DNA of 64,000 bases from Anastatus disparis (lineage: Eukaryota; Arthropoda; Insecta; Hymenoptera; Eupelmidae): positions 5,252,001-5,316,000 of the forward strand of contig JAFFSR010000249.1 in the NCBI GenBank assembly GCA_017163975.1, read 5' to 3'. Both the position numbers and the translations under genes were made by a program. Shown here in pieces: positions 44,812-55,845 of this stretch. The notes under the pieces were generated by a model. The model was not told where the DNA came from and ran no database searches. It saw only the letters and a program-made list of their open reading frames with translations. How positions within the stretch are numbered: the first letter of the stretch is position 1; each line of letters opens with the position of its first letter.

Positions 44812-46592
44812 TAAACCTATGTTTACGTTCTCTGAGGTGTCGCTGTTTCAGGTTGGTCAGGCTGTGCGTAGTTTTACTACGCAGGCGAGGGGTCCAGATG
44901 ACATTCCTCAGTCTCTTATTAATACTGCATTTCCTGTTATCGGTAAATTCTTGTGTCGCATTTTCAACGATTCCTTGAAAGAATGTCTTTTCCTATCATG
45001 TTGGAAGTTATTGCTTATTAAAACTATTAATAAAGTTACTTCTCCACAATCTATGAATGATATTCGACCTATTTCCTTATTATCGTTTCTGTCAAAGGTA
45101 CTTGAGCGTCTTGTCCATCAGCAGTTGTATGAATATTTGTCCACTAGACAACTATTGGATCCGCGGCAAACTGGATTTAGGACTGGGCATAGTACACAGA
45201 CAGCCTTGTTGAGACTGACAGATGATATTAGACTCAATATGGATAGACGCTATGTCACCTTGCTTTTGCTATTTGATTTCAGTAAGGCATTTGATACCGT
45301 GAACCATGCTATTTTGCTTAGAAAAATGTCATCACTTGATGTCTCCATCACGGTAATCAGATGGTTTGCCTCTTATCTTGCGGGTCGTCAGCAGGCTGTT
45401 ATTGGCGAGGGTGGTAATGTATCTAATTACCTCTCTCTTAGTATGGGAGTTCCTCAAGGATCTGTATTGGGGCCGTTATTATTCTCTATATATGTGAATG
45501 ATGTTGCTATTGATTTTGGTCCTGATATTCAATACCTTATATATGCTGATGATCTTCAGGTATATGTCCATTTTCCTTTGGATAAATTGGATGTTTACTC
45601 TTCTATTATGAGTGCACATGCTGTTGCTATCTCTGATTGGGCTGCTAGAAATTGCCTTAAATTGAATGTCGGTAAAACTAAGGCCATAATTATTGGCTCC
45701 TATTATTATATTAATTTGCTGTCTACTATACAGGCTGCTGGTGTCCAAATTAATGGCACTACTGTTAGGTTTGAATCTTCTGTTCGGAATTTAGGGGTGT
45801 GGTTGGACAGTAAACTGAATTGGAAGGAGCACATCTCTCGGGTTTGTAATAAGTCTTTTTCTTTGTTCTACAGGTTAAACTACTTTCGAAAGAGTACTAA
45901 CATTGCTCTTCGTAAGCATCTGATACAGACTTTACTTTTTCCGCTCATCGATTATTGTTGCCTCGTTTATTCTGATTTGTCGGCTGAACTTGACTTGAGG
46001 CTTCAGAGAGTCATCAACTCTGGTATTCGCTATGTTTATGGTGTTGGCAGACGTGAGCATATTTCTGCTTATCGTACAAAATTGGGCTGGTTATCTACCT
46101 CCAGTAGAAGAAAATATTTTGCATCCTCCTTTCTTTATAAGATGTTCTCTACTAAAGTTCCTTCTTATCTTTATTCTAGATTTATTTGGAATCAATCTGT
46201 TAGAACATTGAGGGGTGCTGTGAGGCCATTGACTGTACCACCTGCAACTACTGAATTTTACAATGGATCGTTCTTGGTCACTTCATCCTTCCTATGGAAT
46301 GAGCTCCCTGAGTCAATTCGAAATTCACCATCACTTCATTCATTTAAATCTTCAGCATTTACTCATTACCTCTCCTTAGAAAATGGACCTATGCCATCAC
46401 AATAAAAATAAAAATAAACTGTAACTTAATTATAATCTTTAATTCAAATTATTAAGTTTTTATTATTTTCTTCTGTTTCTGTTTTAAATACTGCTTTTAC
46501 TCAATATTATATTTTATTATTACTTGTATATAACTGTATAAAAATTGTACAATATAATGTACATACAATAAACATATATCTATATCTATATC
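44808..46592 (+). mobile_element. LINE2: 5'-truncated relative of LINE1
   Basis: Homology to LINE1 starts at LFKPMF, immediately after the TC tract. The 3' end is an (ATATCT)n tail at about 46572-46592, then TC repeats and the same host sequence (TTACCTGAGCTTGAATATG) that flanks LINE1. The whole element lies inside a TC tract. Confidence 0.9.
44811..46405 (+). CDS. LINE2 reverse transcriptase (N-terminally truncated)
   Basis: The open frame from the truncation to the stop encodes RT without endonuclease. Blocks: SLINTAFPVIGKFLCRIF, DIRPISLLSFLSKVLERLV, QTGFRTGHSTQTALL, FDFSKAFDTV (Asp), GVPQGSVLGPLLFSIYVND, YADD and the C-terminal LRLQRVINSGIRYVYG. It is clearly similar to LINE1 throughout but diverged at many positions. 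It has no start codon of its own; the Met in the TC tract is fortuitous. Confidence 0.9.
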
Positions 46593-46643
46593 TATATCTC
46601 TCTCTCCCCTCTCTCTCTCTCTCCCCTCTCTCTCTCTCTCTTA

Positions 46644-47065
46644 CCTGAGCTTGAATATGTATACATGCACACATAACGACACTGTGCTGTTGAGCCTTCT
46701 TTCTTTCCTGCTATATATTGATGGTGTACTAATGCATGCGTTATGAATTAATAATGAAAGTTTAATGTAATTAGTGGGTCTACCTATATTTGCATTTTTA
46801 GTCAGGGGATCCACTAGAAGATAGAAAATAAAAAATTTTTAACAAAAACAAACAATTTAAAAAATTTTTAATAAATAAAAACCGACTTTAAAAGTATCGA
46901 ATAAAAACAAAATTTTTTATAAAAAATAAGATTTTAAAAATATTGCACTAAAAAATGACAAATAAAAAATTTTTAACAAAAAAAAAACCGACTTTAAAAG
47001 TATCGAATAAAAACAAAATTTTTTACAAAAAATAAGATTTTAAAAACATTGCACTAAAAAATGAC
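46644..47065. repeat. Host repeat flanking LINE2
   Basis: Reverse complement of 5700-6008 (shared GTAATTAGTGGGTCTACC). It includes a tandem duplication of a roughly 110-bp unit starting ACCGACTTTAAAAGTATCGA (about 46881 and 46988); the other copy has one unit. Confidence 0.85.
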
Positions 47066-47475
47066 AAATAAAAAATTTTTAACGAAAAAAAAAAACCGAC
47101 TTCAAATAATGCACTGAAAAGTAACAAATAATTTATTATCTTCAGAAATCATACAAATAATTGGTAAAATACAATTTTACCAATTATTTTTTATCTTCAG
47201 AAATCATACAAATAATTGGTAAAATACAATTTTAGAAGTCGGCGTCTGATTCTAAATCTGTGGTGCGTAAGCAGAACGACTTAGTCCATTTTTTCAAAAA
47301 TAACGTTCACATTCATTGTTCAAAAATAACGTTTACATTCATTGAGAAATTAGACGCCGACTTCTAAAATTGTATTTTACCAATTATTTGTATGATTTCT
47401 AAAGATAATAAATTATTTGTTACGTTTCAGTGCATTTTCTGAATTAGGTTTTTTTTTGTTAAAAATTTTTTTTTT
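47066..47475. mobile_element. Foldback repeat N, copy 2
   Basis: An imperfect palindrome matching 5290-5696. A roughly 60-bp part of the left arm is duplicated around 47140-47230; two TGTAAACG/GTGAACG units are at the centre. Confidence 0.8.
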
Positions 47476-47566
47476 TAAATCCTTTTATATTATAAGAATC
47501 ATCAATTATTTTTTTATAGGCGGGGGGGCTAAGCCCCAGCTTTCGCTTAGCGGCCTTCGGTCAAAA

Positions 47567-47697
47567 AAAAGTATATGCAGTCACGGCCACAAACGTATCA
47601 TTCTTGCTCGTGCACCTGGAGCGGCCTCGCTATGCTCGGCCCCTCAGCATGCACTCGCCAAGAATGGTACGTTTTGCGGCCTTGACGCATAATATAC
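47567..47697. repeat. GC-rich imperfect palindrome
   Basis: TATGCAGTCACGGCCACAAA and the inverted TTTTGCGGCCTTGACGCATA pair across about 50 bp each, around a centre rich in GGCCTCGCTATGCTCGGCC. It is much richer in GC than its surroundings. No ORF supported. Confidence 0.6.
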
Positions 47698-48837
47698 TAT
47701 TTGTCTCCAGAAAGCAAAGACGCTATTGTTTTTCTTCTATTGCCTTAAATTCTAGGATTACTATTATATAAAAGAAAAGATGCAGATGACATTTATTAAA
47801 GATTGTTGTAATTTCAATGTACAGGTTTTGAGTATTGTTTTAAAATTAATTTACTTTACTAAAATTTTTATTGAAGTTAGAATTTCTTTAATTTTATTTT
47901 AAAAACTTTAACTTGTAGTTTATATATCTTAAGGGTAATTCTTTTTCCGTCAGTCAGTATAAGATATACTTACACTAGTAGAATTTCCGTAACTTACTAA
48001 AATTTTGAACATTATATTCATGCTGATACAAAATAATGCTATAATTATTACTAAATTAATTCTCGTATTATAGAAAAAATTATTGAATTTGAAAAAATAG
48101 CTGAGTGGCCAAAATAATAATAAGGAATAAACAATAACAAGAAAGCTATAATATATGAATGATGTATATAATGATATTAAATTATTGAATGTTGCGTTAA
48201 TTTTGTTAAATTAATACCTGGATACTGTATAGTATAAGTTTCGTATCTTCGAGACTAAATAAGTCAATTAAACTAATTAATTTACGGTGCTATTTAATTT
48301 TTGAATTTAAACTTGTTAAAAAGTCATCAAGCATTATGCATAATCATTTATAATTATATATTAATATTTATTCGCTTATTCATATGGATATATTATGTGA
48401 TATTATAATTAATATAAAAAGCATTGTTTATATGTAAACTTCTATTTAAAATTGATAAATTTCCACTTATTTTTTAGTGGTTTGAGCTTATGGCGTTGCA
48501 CAGATTAGTTAAAAATAATCAAATGAATGGTAAAATTCTTTCAGAGTAAGCTTCTTAATCATTGATCAGTATTCGCAATAGCAAATTATATCGTACATTA
48601 CTATTTAATTATTTGTACATATTCGTTAAAAAGGATTTAACGTTGAATTTGCCATACAGTCTTTGTCAAAAGTTGATTTTTCCGATAATCATTATTGTGT
48701 TTCTTGAGAAAGTGTTCATTCAATTTTTAGCTCTAATTTATTAGATAAGATTAAAACAATCATTTTAAACTTTGATTTAAATATAATGAATTATTAAGAA
48801 GTTGTATCGTTTTGAAGTCTCATTTTAGATAAATTTA
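47698..48837. other. AT-rich DNA, nothing recognised
   Basis: No repeat boundary or gene was identified. Confidence 0.5.
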
Positions 48838-49180
48838 ACGCAATCATAAAAAACGATGTCAAAGTTTAAAAAATGATTTTATTTGATAGCAACTATTTTT
48901 TATCTGTTCAGTTTAAAATTTAGAATCTATTGATGAGAATGGAATTTTAATATTTATTTTTCATTTGGATTCATTGTCAATTTTTTACGATAAAAAAGTG
49001 AGTACTGTCATAGGCATACATTTTTTAATAGACAATTGGCAATAAATTATGAATAAAAAATTAAAATTCTATCCTCGTCAATAGATTACAAATTTTCAGC
49101 TAAACAAAATAAATTTTGTCGCTGTCAAATAAAATAATTTTTGTAGCTTTGGTATTATTTTTTATGATTGTGTTAGATTA
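48838..49180. mobile_element. Foldback MITE, about 340 bp
   Basis: The left arm from CGCAATCATAAAAAACGATG pairs imperfectly with the right arm ending TATTTTTTATGATTGTGTT. AT-rich, no ORF. Confidence 0.75.
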
Positions 49181-49587
49181 ATGTAAAAGTTATAAACTGT
49201 AAAATGATATAACTTATTAATAATTCATTATATTTAAACTACATTTAATTTTACTTCACAAATGTTAGAAATAATAATGAGATTCTAAAGAATTCCAATA
49301 ATATAAATGGTTAAAACGGGTAAGTGTCCGTCCGGGTGTTTTTCTGACCCATTGTACACGAATCATTTTAAAAATAAAATAAAAAAGTAAATTTTTAAGC
49401 GTGTACGTACGCTGGTACCATATGTTAAAATAATAACTATTTTTGTCTCACATTGTAATTACTTTGACATTGTAAAATTAAAATGAATAAAAAATATGAA
49501 ATATTTAGTACTGCTAAGCATTTAATTTTGTAATACCTACATAATACAAGAAAATGGTACCTAAAAGCGAAAAATGCTATTACTTTG
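49181..49587. other. No recognised feature
   Basis: AT-rich DNA without identifiable genes. Confidence 0.4.
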
Positions 49588-50090
49588 TAACATGACAGAT
49601 TGGCCATATTACTTAAGTGTATATTTGTAGTGCATATAGACGACAGAAGGGAACATCTAACTACTGGTAAGACGGAAAGCAGACCACGCGAGTCAAATAT
49701 CTAAAAGCATAACCCAAAATCGTTGGCACACACGTGCGAATCTCTATAGCACGTATACTGTGCACTCATATAGATAGCAAGCAGCTTGACTCGAGTAGCT
49801 GAGCTTGGGTCGGTTAAGAATCGTTTGTCTCTCTCTTGCGGCGCGCGCACCATACAGCACGACAGATTAAGCTGAGCAGAGACAAGAAGAAATGCCATTG
49901 CATCATTTCTTCTGTCGCTGGCGTCCGGTAAAGAGCGTTACGACTTGCGATATTGCGTAATACTTTTCTGATTGTGTGTTACAATTATTGTAATTAGTGT
50001 GAGTGAGACTAAGTAGCTTCAATAAATTACAGTCCTTTTATTTTATTTAAAATCATGCCTCGTATTATTGCGAGTGCCCTCGTGCTACAT
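49588..50090 (+). repeat. Possible solo LTR
   Basis: TGTAACATGACAG...CTCGTGCTACA, with GC-rich promoter-like content around 49730-49950 and AATAAATTAC near 50021. There is no second copy and no PBS, so this is only a suggestion. Confidence 0.3.
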
Positions 50091-50379
50091 AAAATCACAT
50101 AATTTATTGCTTTATTTGTGCGACGTGTGAGCCGGGCGATCGTGTGCGCGTTTTACTGCGTATATTCCCTTCGTGCTTTTCTAATTTTTTTTTTGTGTGT
50201 TTGGTGCTCGTGTCCCTTTTAGCTTACGTTTTTGTTAATATCTGCTTTTCGTCGCGCCAATAATTATTTAATTAGTGCAAGCGGCGTTGCGTACGCTATA
50301 CGCGGCTGGCGTCCATTTTGAGCGCGCGTGCTATAATTGTATAACTATTAAAATAAAGCTTCTTTTTTTATTCAATTAA
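50091..50379. other. No recognised feature
   Basis: Locally GC-richer DNA (GCGTGCGC-type runs); may be leader sequence of the element to its left. Confidence 0.3.
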
Positions 50380-50688
50380 TTAGATTCCGCATCTTATCTT
50401 TGTATATAGCTTAGTGCAACCTCCTGTATTATACTGCGTTAGCCGTGTTGTACAGCCTTCTGCACGGCGTTTGAATTTTAAAGCTAAAGAATTTAATATC
50501 CATCTCTCTGCTTGCGGCCCATATGTTCTTACAATGTCTCGTACTGATCTACAGAATAATGGTAGTACGTCAGAATTTCCGTCAAAAGTGGGGATCGTAT
50601 TTAATGCTTGATATAACGATAGACTGTTTGGTGGCTCTCTTGCTCTGTCTATTGGAGTTGAGTTTGCAAAATTTATATTTGCAGGCAA
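50380..50688 (-). pseudogene. Gag-like fragment of an LTR retrotransposon
   Basis: A minus-strand frame with NTIPTFDGNSDVLPLFCRSV and RWILNSLALKFKRRAEG, the usual start of gypsy-type gag (I-P-x-FDG-x then a helical region). No Met is needed because the first codon is not ATG. It breaks after about 75 residues, where the sequence becomes unrelated. Confidence 0.6.
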
Positions 50689-50733
50689 GTAATGGTTTCA
50701 TAATCCATAAAAATATCTTCATCATCGCTATAG

Positions 50734-51143
50734 TTAAGAGCATGACGAAGCTACGCGCCTCCTAATAATATTTCCAATCCTAACTTATGAATAAACGATC
50801 CATTTAATCAAGTTTCTTACTACAAAGAAAGAATTTGTAAGATTAAACTCTAGTGCGGACAACTCAAAAAATCCACCAAAATATTATTCATAAAAAGTTA
50901 TACTACAAATTTTCAATGTATCGTATTTTAAGGTTAGGTTTGTTCAGTTCGATATCTAATTTCCAATCCAAGCTCATAAAAAAATAACAAGTCTAAATGA
51001 TTTTCTATTTTAACAAAAATTATTGTATTAATATAGCTTTAGTGCGGGCAAGTCATTATATTTGTTTAATTTATGAATTGGGAAAGATATTAATAAAATA
51101 AGAAAAGCAAAACTCGATTGATGCAGCTCCGACATTCCGTTAA
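50734..51143 (+). mobile_element. J-family MITE (TTAA type), copy 3
   Basis: TTAA at 50734-50737 and 51140-51143 enclose 402 bp that align with copy 2 over the whole length. The inverted ends are GAGCATGACGAAGCTACG and CGGAATGTCGGAGCTGC. Confidence 0.88.
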
Positions 51144-51312
51144 CCCATACAAGTGCACCTCTCATACTTTCAGGGTTATTTCCTTTGTAATTGCCGCTGT
51201 TACAGGGTTTATTAGGCCCCAGATCAAATTTAGGTTTATTATTAGTTAGGGTTTTTCTTTGCTCTTCTGCTGACATTATATGATTAAGTCTGTGTCTTCT
51301 TTCGTAATCATA

Positions 51313-52196
51313 TGAGGGATCGCGTGGAAAAAAGGCCTAACTCTAAAAGTATAGTTTTAAGTAAATGAAAAAAAATTGTTTATCTTGATATCAGCTTTTT
51401 AAAATATTGTGATATTTTACAATGTTATAGGAAATACTTTAATACAAAAGGTCCAAGTGGTATTCTCGAGTTAAATATTGTTAATAAAAAAATATTGAAG
51501 ATTCCAAAATTCGAGTTAGGCCCTTTATGCTAATTTTGTATAAATAATTAAGGCTTTGTGATGAATAAATCATGAAAAAATTATTCGATTATTTGAAATA
51601 CATTCATCATTAACTTTCACTTACATAATACAAGATATAATAAAACATTCAGTTTTTGAATCCTCATTTTCATTCACAAAGGGAAAAACATTTTCATCCA
51701 ATTCAATTCACTTTTTTCGTATGTATTTGTTTATAATAATAATTAATAGTTATAAATTTATAAAATATCATCAGAATTATAAATAGTAAGGCTATGTGTA
51801 TCTGAAAATACAAAAAATCCAAGAATCAAGCATGATATTGCAAAAATATTGAGGTAAAAAAAAAAAATTAGGTAGCCGATATATCGGCTCCTGTGACTGT
51901 AAGGGTTAAAGATTTTAATTCTGTAAGTTTTCCATTTTTCATTCCAACATTATCTATGTTTGTTAACTTGTTTGTAGCTTTCATAAGATTTTTTCAGGAA
52001 ATTTGAAATAACGAAAATATTGCATAATTCAAGTTAGGCCCCTCTTGTATGTTCTGTATCATTTAAACATACAGAGACACGTTTTTATTCTTCTATATTT
52101 TATAAACATATAAAGAATATCTCCTAGATACATTTTCAATCATAATTTCAAAAAGGGCCTCACTCAAGTTAGATCCTTATTCCACGCGATCCCTCA
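51313..52196. mobile_element. Foldback element L
   Basis: TGAGGGATCGCGTGGAA and the inverse TTCCACGCGATCCCTCA at the ends, with arms that share AGGCCTAACT/AGTTAGATCC-type text. AT-rich middle. It contains a Q-family MITE end with hairpin at 51874-51908. It inserted into the gag-like frame with a short (2-3 bp) AT duplication. Confidence 0.8.
51549..51908. mobile_element. Probable second Q-family MITE
   Basis: The right end, GGCTCCTGTGACTGTAAGGG followed by TTAA (51905-51908), matches 23783-23807. Just inside is the hairpin AGCCGATATATCGGCT. The left end, TTAAGGCTTTGTGATGA near 51549, is a weak match. Confidence 0.55.
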
Positions 52197-52796
52197 TATA
52201 GCTACTGTAACATTCTTTCCCGTACTCTTCGATGGATCGTATCCTCATGTTGCTGGTTGATGAGATTTTTAAGTTTGGTTCTGAGACTTTTTTGGCTTTG
52301 GTAAATACTTTGGGTGTAGTTCCATTGTATCCTCGGGCTGCAACGCCGTCTGCCTTTTCTACCGCTTCGTCTATTTTTTTCGATGTATTTGAGAGATATA
52401 TTCTAGTTTCTCCTATAAATTTTTCGTCGTCTTGTTCTAATTTATGCTTGCCGCCGTCTATTATTGCATTTAATTTTTCTAATGCCAACACCATTAGACT
52501 TTTATTCTCGGAGTATTGGATTGCACAATCTGCCAACGCTTATGCATTTCGAAGTTCTATGCCCGCTTCCTCTTCCGAGGTACTCATGATATCATAAAGC
52601 GTTAATGGTGATACAAAACCCGCGGCTTCGTCACGTTGATCCGGTTTATTTGTTTCTACAGGCATTTTTTTTGTCTTACGCGACGTTTTTAATCGTATAT
52701 TTTATATTTCATTTATATGTTGATATATTTGTATTTTTTGTTATATTTTATTCGAGCTAGATTCACTTTGATGATTTCACTTATAATTCACTTACG

Positions 52797-53470
52797 GGGG
52801 CCAGATGCTATTGGAAGCCGAAAAAAACATCTATAATTTGATATAAATTGCTGATGTTTAAAAATAACTAATTTTACATAAAAATATATTCAATTTCAAA
52901 CATTTTTTGGTTTAAAACATTTTCTATATCTTGAGAATGGAAGTGGTGGTGCTCGTTGAAAGTCTGGAACAAAAAGCCCTTTACCGCAAGGTTTCTTCAT
53001 GAGTTTTCATTGGATTCACTTGAAATTTTATGGAGATATTCAAAATTATAGTAGAATCCATATAAGTGGAGCAGATTTTAAATTAATTTATTTCTATTTA
53101 TGTATTAACTCATTATTTATAATAATTAATAAAAAAAATTTTGTTCAAATTGTTTTTTTTTTTTTAAATATTTTAAATATTTAAATTTTTTATGAATATT
53201 TCACACTCATATGGATTCTATTATAATTTTGAATATCTCCATAAAATTTCAAGTAAATCCAATCAAAACTCACGAAGAAAGAAAGGGTTTTTTGTTCCAG
53301 ACTTTCAACGAGCACTACCACTTCAATTCTCAAAATATAGATAATGTTTTAAACCAAAAAATGTTCGAAATTAAATGTATTTTTATATGAAATTGGTTAT
53401 TTTTAAAGATCAGCAATTTATATCAAATTATATATGTTCTTTTTCAGCTTCTAATAGTATCTGGCCCCCT
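52797..53470. mobile_element. Foldback MITE, about 674 bp
   Basis: GGGGGCCAGATGCTATTGGA at the left and its near inverse (AATAGTATCTGGCCCCC) at the right. The arms of about 300 bp differ at few positions. No ORF. Confidence 0.92.
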
Positions 53471-54065
53471 TCAGTTAAAATAAAACTTTGCAACGTAATG
53501 TTTGTAAAAATTAGTATTATTTTATACTGGGTGTAACCAAAATTCACTTTAATAAAATCGTTTATAATTCACGTGATTCAATTAGATTTTTACTCACTAT
53601 GCAGCTTAATGTTGGTGTTAATTAATATTGTTTTATAGTTAATATAATGAAAATTCACTTTGATAAAATCGAATGCGGCTCAATCGAGCTAAGTTTAACA
53701 TGCAACTTAATATTGATATTATAATCAGTTTATTCAGAATTCAATTTAATAAAGCACTAATAATTAATTTGAATAAAAATTCACTGTTAAGATTTATCAA
53801 CGTGCAATTTAATATTGATAATATAGTTAAATCATGCAGTCTTTACTTTAATAAAATTTAACAATAATTTGCTTGAATTAAATCAAAATTTTCGGACATG
53901 CAATATAATAATTATTATAATTTGAAAGTTTGCAGCGGGCGCGTATTTCTCTCGTAGGACGTATAAGGTATGAACATGAAATTCACTTACCCCAGGATAG
54001 TGATGACAGCGATGTACACGTAGCACATCCTCTCGTTGTAATAGTTTTTTAGTAGTTAATGCCTC
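53471..54065. repeat. AT-rich degenerate repeats
   Basis: The motif AATTCACTTTAATAAAATCG and variants recur at roughly 80-110 bp spacing between 53540 and 53870. No gene. Confidence 0.5.
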
Positions 54066-54215
54066 CTTCAGAAGTGATATCGTCGTAGCTGTTTCTTGCA
54101 GGTTTGGCTTCCTTCGTAGTATTATTAAAGTTGCTTCTTGTAGATGTTGCTTCCGTCACAAGTGATGTTGTAGTTGTTTCTTGTAGATATATATTTTCCT
54201 TCACAAGTGATACTC
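54066..54215. repeat. Degenerate tandem repeat, about 55-65-bp units
   Basis: Three units with TTCTTGTAGAT and TTCC(G/T)TCACAAGTGAT. Confidence 0.7.
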
Positions 54216-54295
54216 CACACTTAGCACCACTTTTATATGTAACGTTTTCACGTTATTGATTTATTATATTGTGGGTATTTTTTTATCACGACTAA

Positions 54296-54958
54296 CTAGG
54301 AGAGTGTCACATCTCCGGATCACGGATTTTGCTCAAACTTCGGGATAAGTTTTCAGATGACAAAATATGAAAAAAATTAAAGTTATAGTCACAAACGCTC
54401 AATATTTCCCTAATTACAGGCAATTTGAAAAAATGAATAAAAAAGTTACTAGATTTTTAAGCGCATATTGTTCTTTAGCATTGATAGCTATAAGCTTGAA
54501 ACTTTTTTTAAATTAAAGCTGAGCTCAAATATTTTTGAAATAGTAGTTATAGGATATTAGAATATTATTTTTTCCCAATGTTATAGCGTAATAAAGATTG
54601 GACCTGAATTTTCTTTTTAAAACATTAATTAATAATAAAAGCTAAAATTCGGTCTAATCTTTATTATGCTATAACTTTGGGAAAAAATTATATTTTGATA
54701 TGTTATACCTACTGTTTCGAAAGGATTTGAGCTCAGCTTTAATTTAAAAAAGTTCCAAGCTTCTAGCTATCAATGCTAAAGAACAATATGCGTTTAAAAA
54801 TCTAGTAACTTCTTTAGTGATTTTTTTCAATTGCCTGTAACTAGGGAAATATTGAGTGTTTGTGACTATAACTTTCGCTTCTCCTATATTTTATCATCTG
54901 TAAACATATTCGAAAGTTTTAGCAAAATCCGTGATCCGGAGATGTGACACTCTCCTAG
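54296..54958. mobile_element. Foldback MITE family C, copy 2
   Basis: 663-bp palindrome with ends CTAGGAGAGTGTCACATCTC; TAA on both flanks. The same family as 33517-34180. Confidence 0.93.
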
Positions 54959-55007
54959 TAAGTTTGGTAAATCCAAGTAGTCAGTTTGCGTGAAGGTAAT
55001 TAATTTA

Positions 55008-55393
55008 AGAGCAGGTCGAGTATATCTATCCTTTTCTAATTAAATAATTGAGTTTTTTTACAAAAACTAATAAATTTAGCAAAAAATTAAAAGAAAGCCC
55101 CATTTCGTATCAAAAAAAGCAATATTTTCATTGATAAAAAAGAATTAATTTTATCGCTTCGTTTTCAAGAAAACCTTGAAAAACTTAAAGCATAGAAATT
55201 AGGGTAAACAATTTGGTTTTTCAAGGTTTTCTTAAAAACGAAGCAATAAAATTAATTCTTTCTTATCAAAGAAAATTTTGCTTTTTCTGATACGAGATGC
55301 GGCTTTCTCTTCATTTTTTGCTAAAGTTATTAGTTTGTTCTAAAAATTAATTCTTCGATTAGAAAAGGACAGAAATACGTGACCTCCTCTTAA
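55008..55393. mobile_element. Foldback MITE, about 386 bp
   Basis: TTAAGAGCAGGTCGAGTATA at the left pairs with the inverse at the right (ACGTGACCTCCTCTTAA); near-palindromic through AAAACCTTGAAAAACTTAAA at its centre. Confidence 0.85.
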
Positions 55394-55571
55394 TAAGACA
55401 ACAATAAAAATAAACTGATTGATTTATTATTACGTTAATCGCGAGAGAGAAAAATGTCTACTGTACTACTGGTGTAAAATCGCTGATACGTCCTCGCTGA
55501 GTTGATCGTGGATTCGTGCTTCTCTATGCTCTGGTCAGGTTCTAGTAGGGCCCAGCGTGGTTCGCCCGGTC

Positions 55572-55580
55572 GTATTTATA
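55572..55580 (-). promoter_or_regulatory. TATA box
   Basis: TATAAATAC on the minus strand, correctly placed downstream of the heat-shock element. Confidence 0.55.
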
Positions 55581-55603
55581 CTTGCTGGTTTGTTGTTTCC
55601 CAC

Positions 55604-55626
55604 TTCTCTATTCTTCCAGAAGCTTC
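55604..55626. promoter_or_regulatory. Heat-shock element cluster
   Basis: TTC at 55614, GAA at 55619 and TTC at 55624 make three perfect alternating units at 5-bp spacing, with further TTC units at 55604 and 55611. It lies about 35 bp upstream (minus strand) of the TATA box. Confidence 0.6.
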
Positions 55627-55817
55627 TGCCTCGTGGCTTCTGTTTTTCCATGATTAACTTTGTTCGTTTCCTACAGGTCTTAACTTGTCGGCTAGTTCGT
55701 CATCATTTCTTTCGATCACGAGTTGTTGCTAGCTGGTTTCAGACATCTAGTCAGCGCTTTCTTACTGGCTTATTCATTTAGTTTAATATATTTCTTATAC
55801 TTCTACGTTTTATTATT

Positions 55818-55830
55818 TTCTAGAATATTC
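55818..55830. promoter_or_regulatory. Distal heat-shock element
   Basis: TTCTAGAATATTC: three perfect alternating units, 11 bp from the putative LTR terminus. Confidence 0.55.
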
Positions 55831-55845
55831 CACCCGTAACAGAAA

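Larger units (their letters stand above)
51144..52664 (-). pseudogene. Gag-like or ORF1-like gene split by a foldback
   Basis: The minus-strand frame begins at about 52664 (MPVETNKPDQRDEAAGFVSP), runs past one stop near 52542 and reads QYSENKSLMVLALEKLNAII, LSNTSKKIDEAVEKADGVAA and EYGKECYSS. It is then cut by the insertion 51313-52196. It resumes in the same sense with YDYERRHRLNHIMSAEEQRK and GPNKPCNSGNYKGNNPESM, ending near 51150 at the edge of a J MITE. A helical, charged N-terminal half and a Gly/Asn/Lys-rich tail fit a retroelement gag, but the family was not recognised. Confidence 0.5.
55394..55841 (-). promoter_or_regulatory. LTR-like segment with heat-shock-type promoter
   Basis: Minus strand: begins TGTTACGGGTGGAATATTC (55841). 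It has a perfect heat-shock element at 55830-55818, another cluster at 55626-55604, a TATAAATAC box at 55580-55572, a transcribed-looking segment and an AATAAA signal at about 55429-55424. This order is that of an LTR (U3, R, U5). No CDS follows on the minus strand, and the other LTR was not found, so a solo LTR is most likely. Confidence 0.5.

Noticed and set aside
45479..45748. Minus-strand ORF opposite LINE2 RT
   Set aside because: Shadow of the RT frame with no motif; the similar plus-strand ORFs opposite LINE1 (6911-7129, 8174-8401) are rejected for the same reason.
47417..47692. 91-codon ORF over the GC-rich palindrome
   Set aside because: It starts in a foldback arm and has no domain; the palindrome explains its composition.
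55557..55781. 74-codon plus-strand ORF as a gene
   Set aside because: It overlaps the heat-shock-type promoter on the other strand and has no recognisable domain.
55394..55841. Promoter of a host hsp70 gene
   Set aside because: No heat-shock protein coding sequence lies downstream on the minus strand; an LTR fits better.
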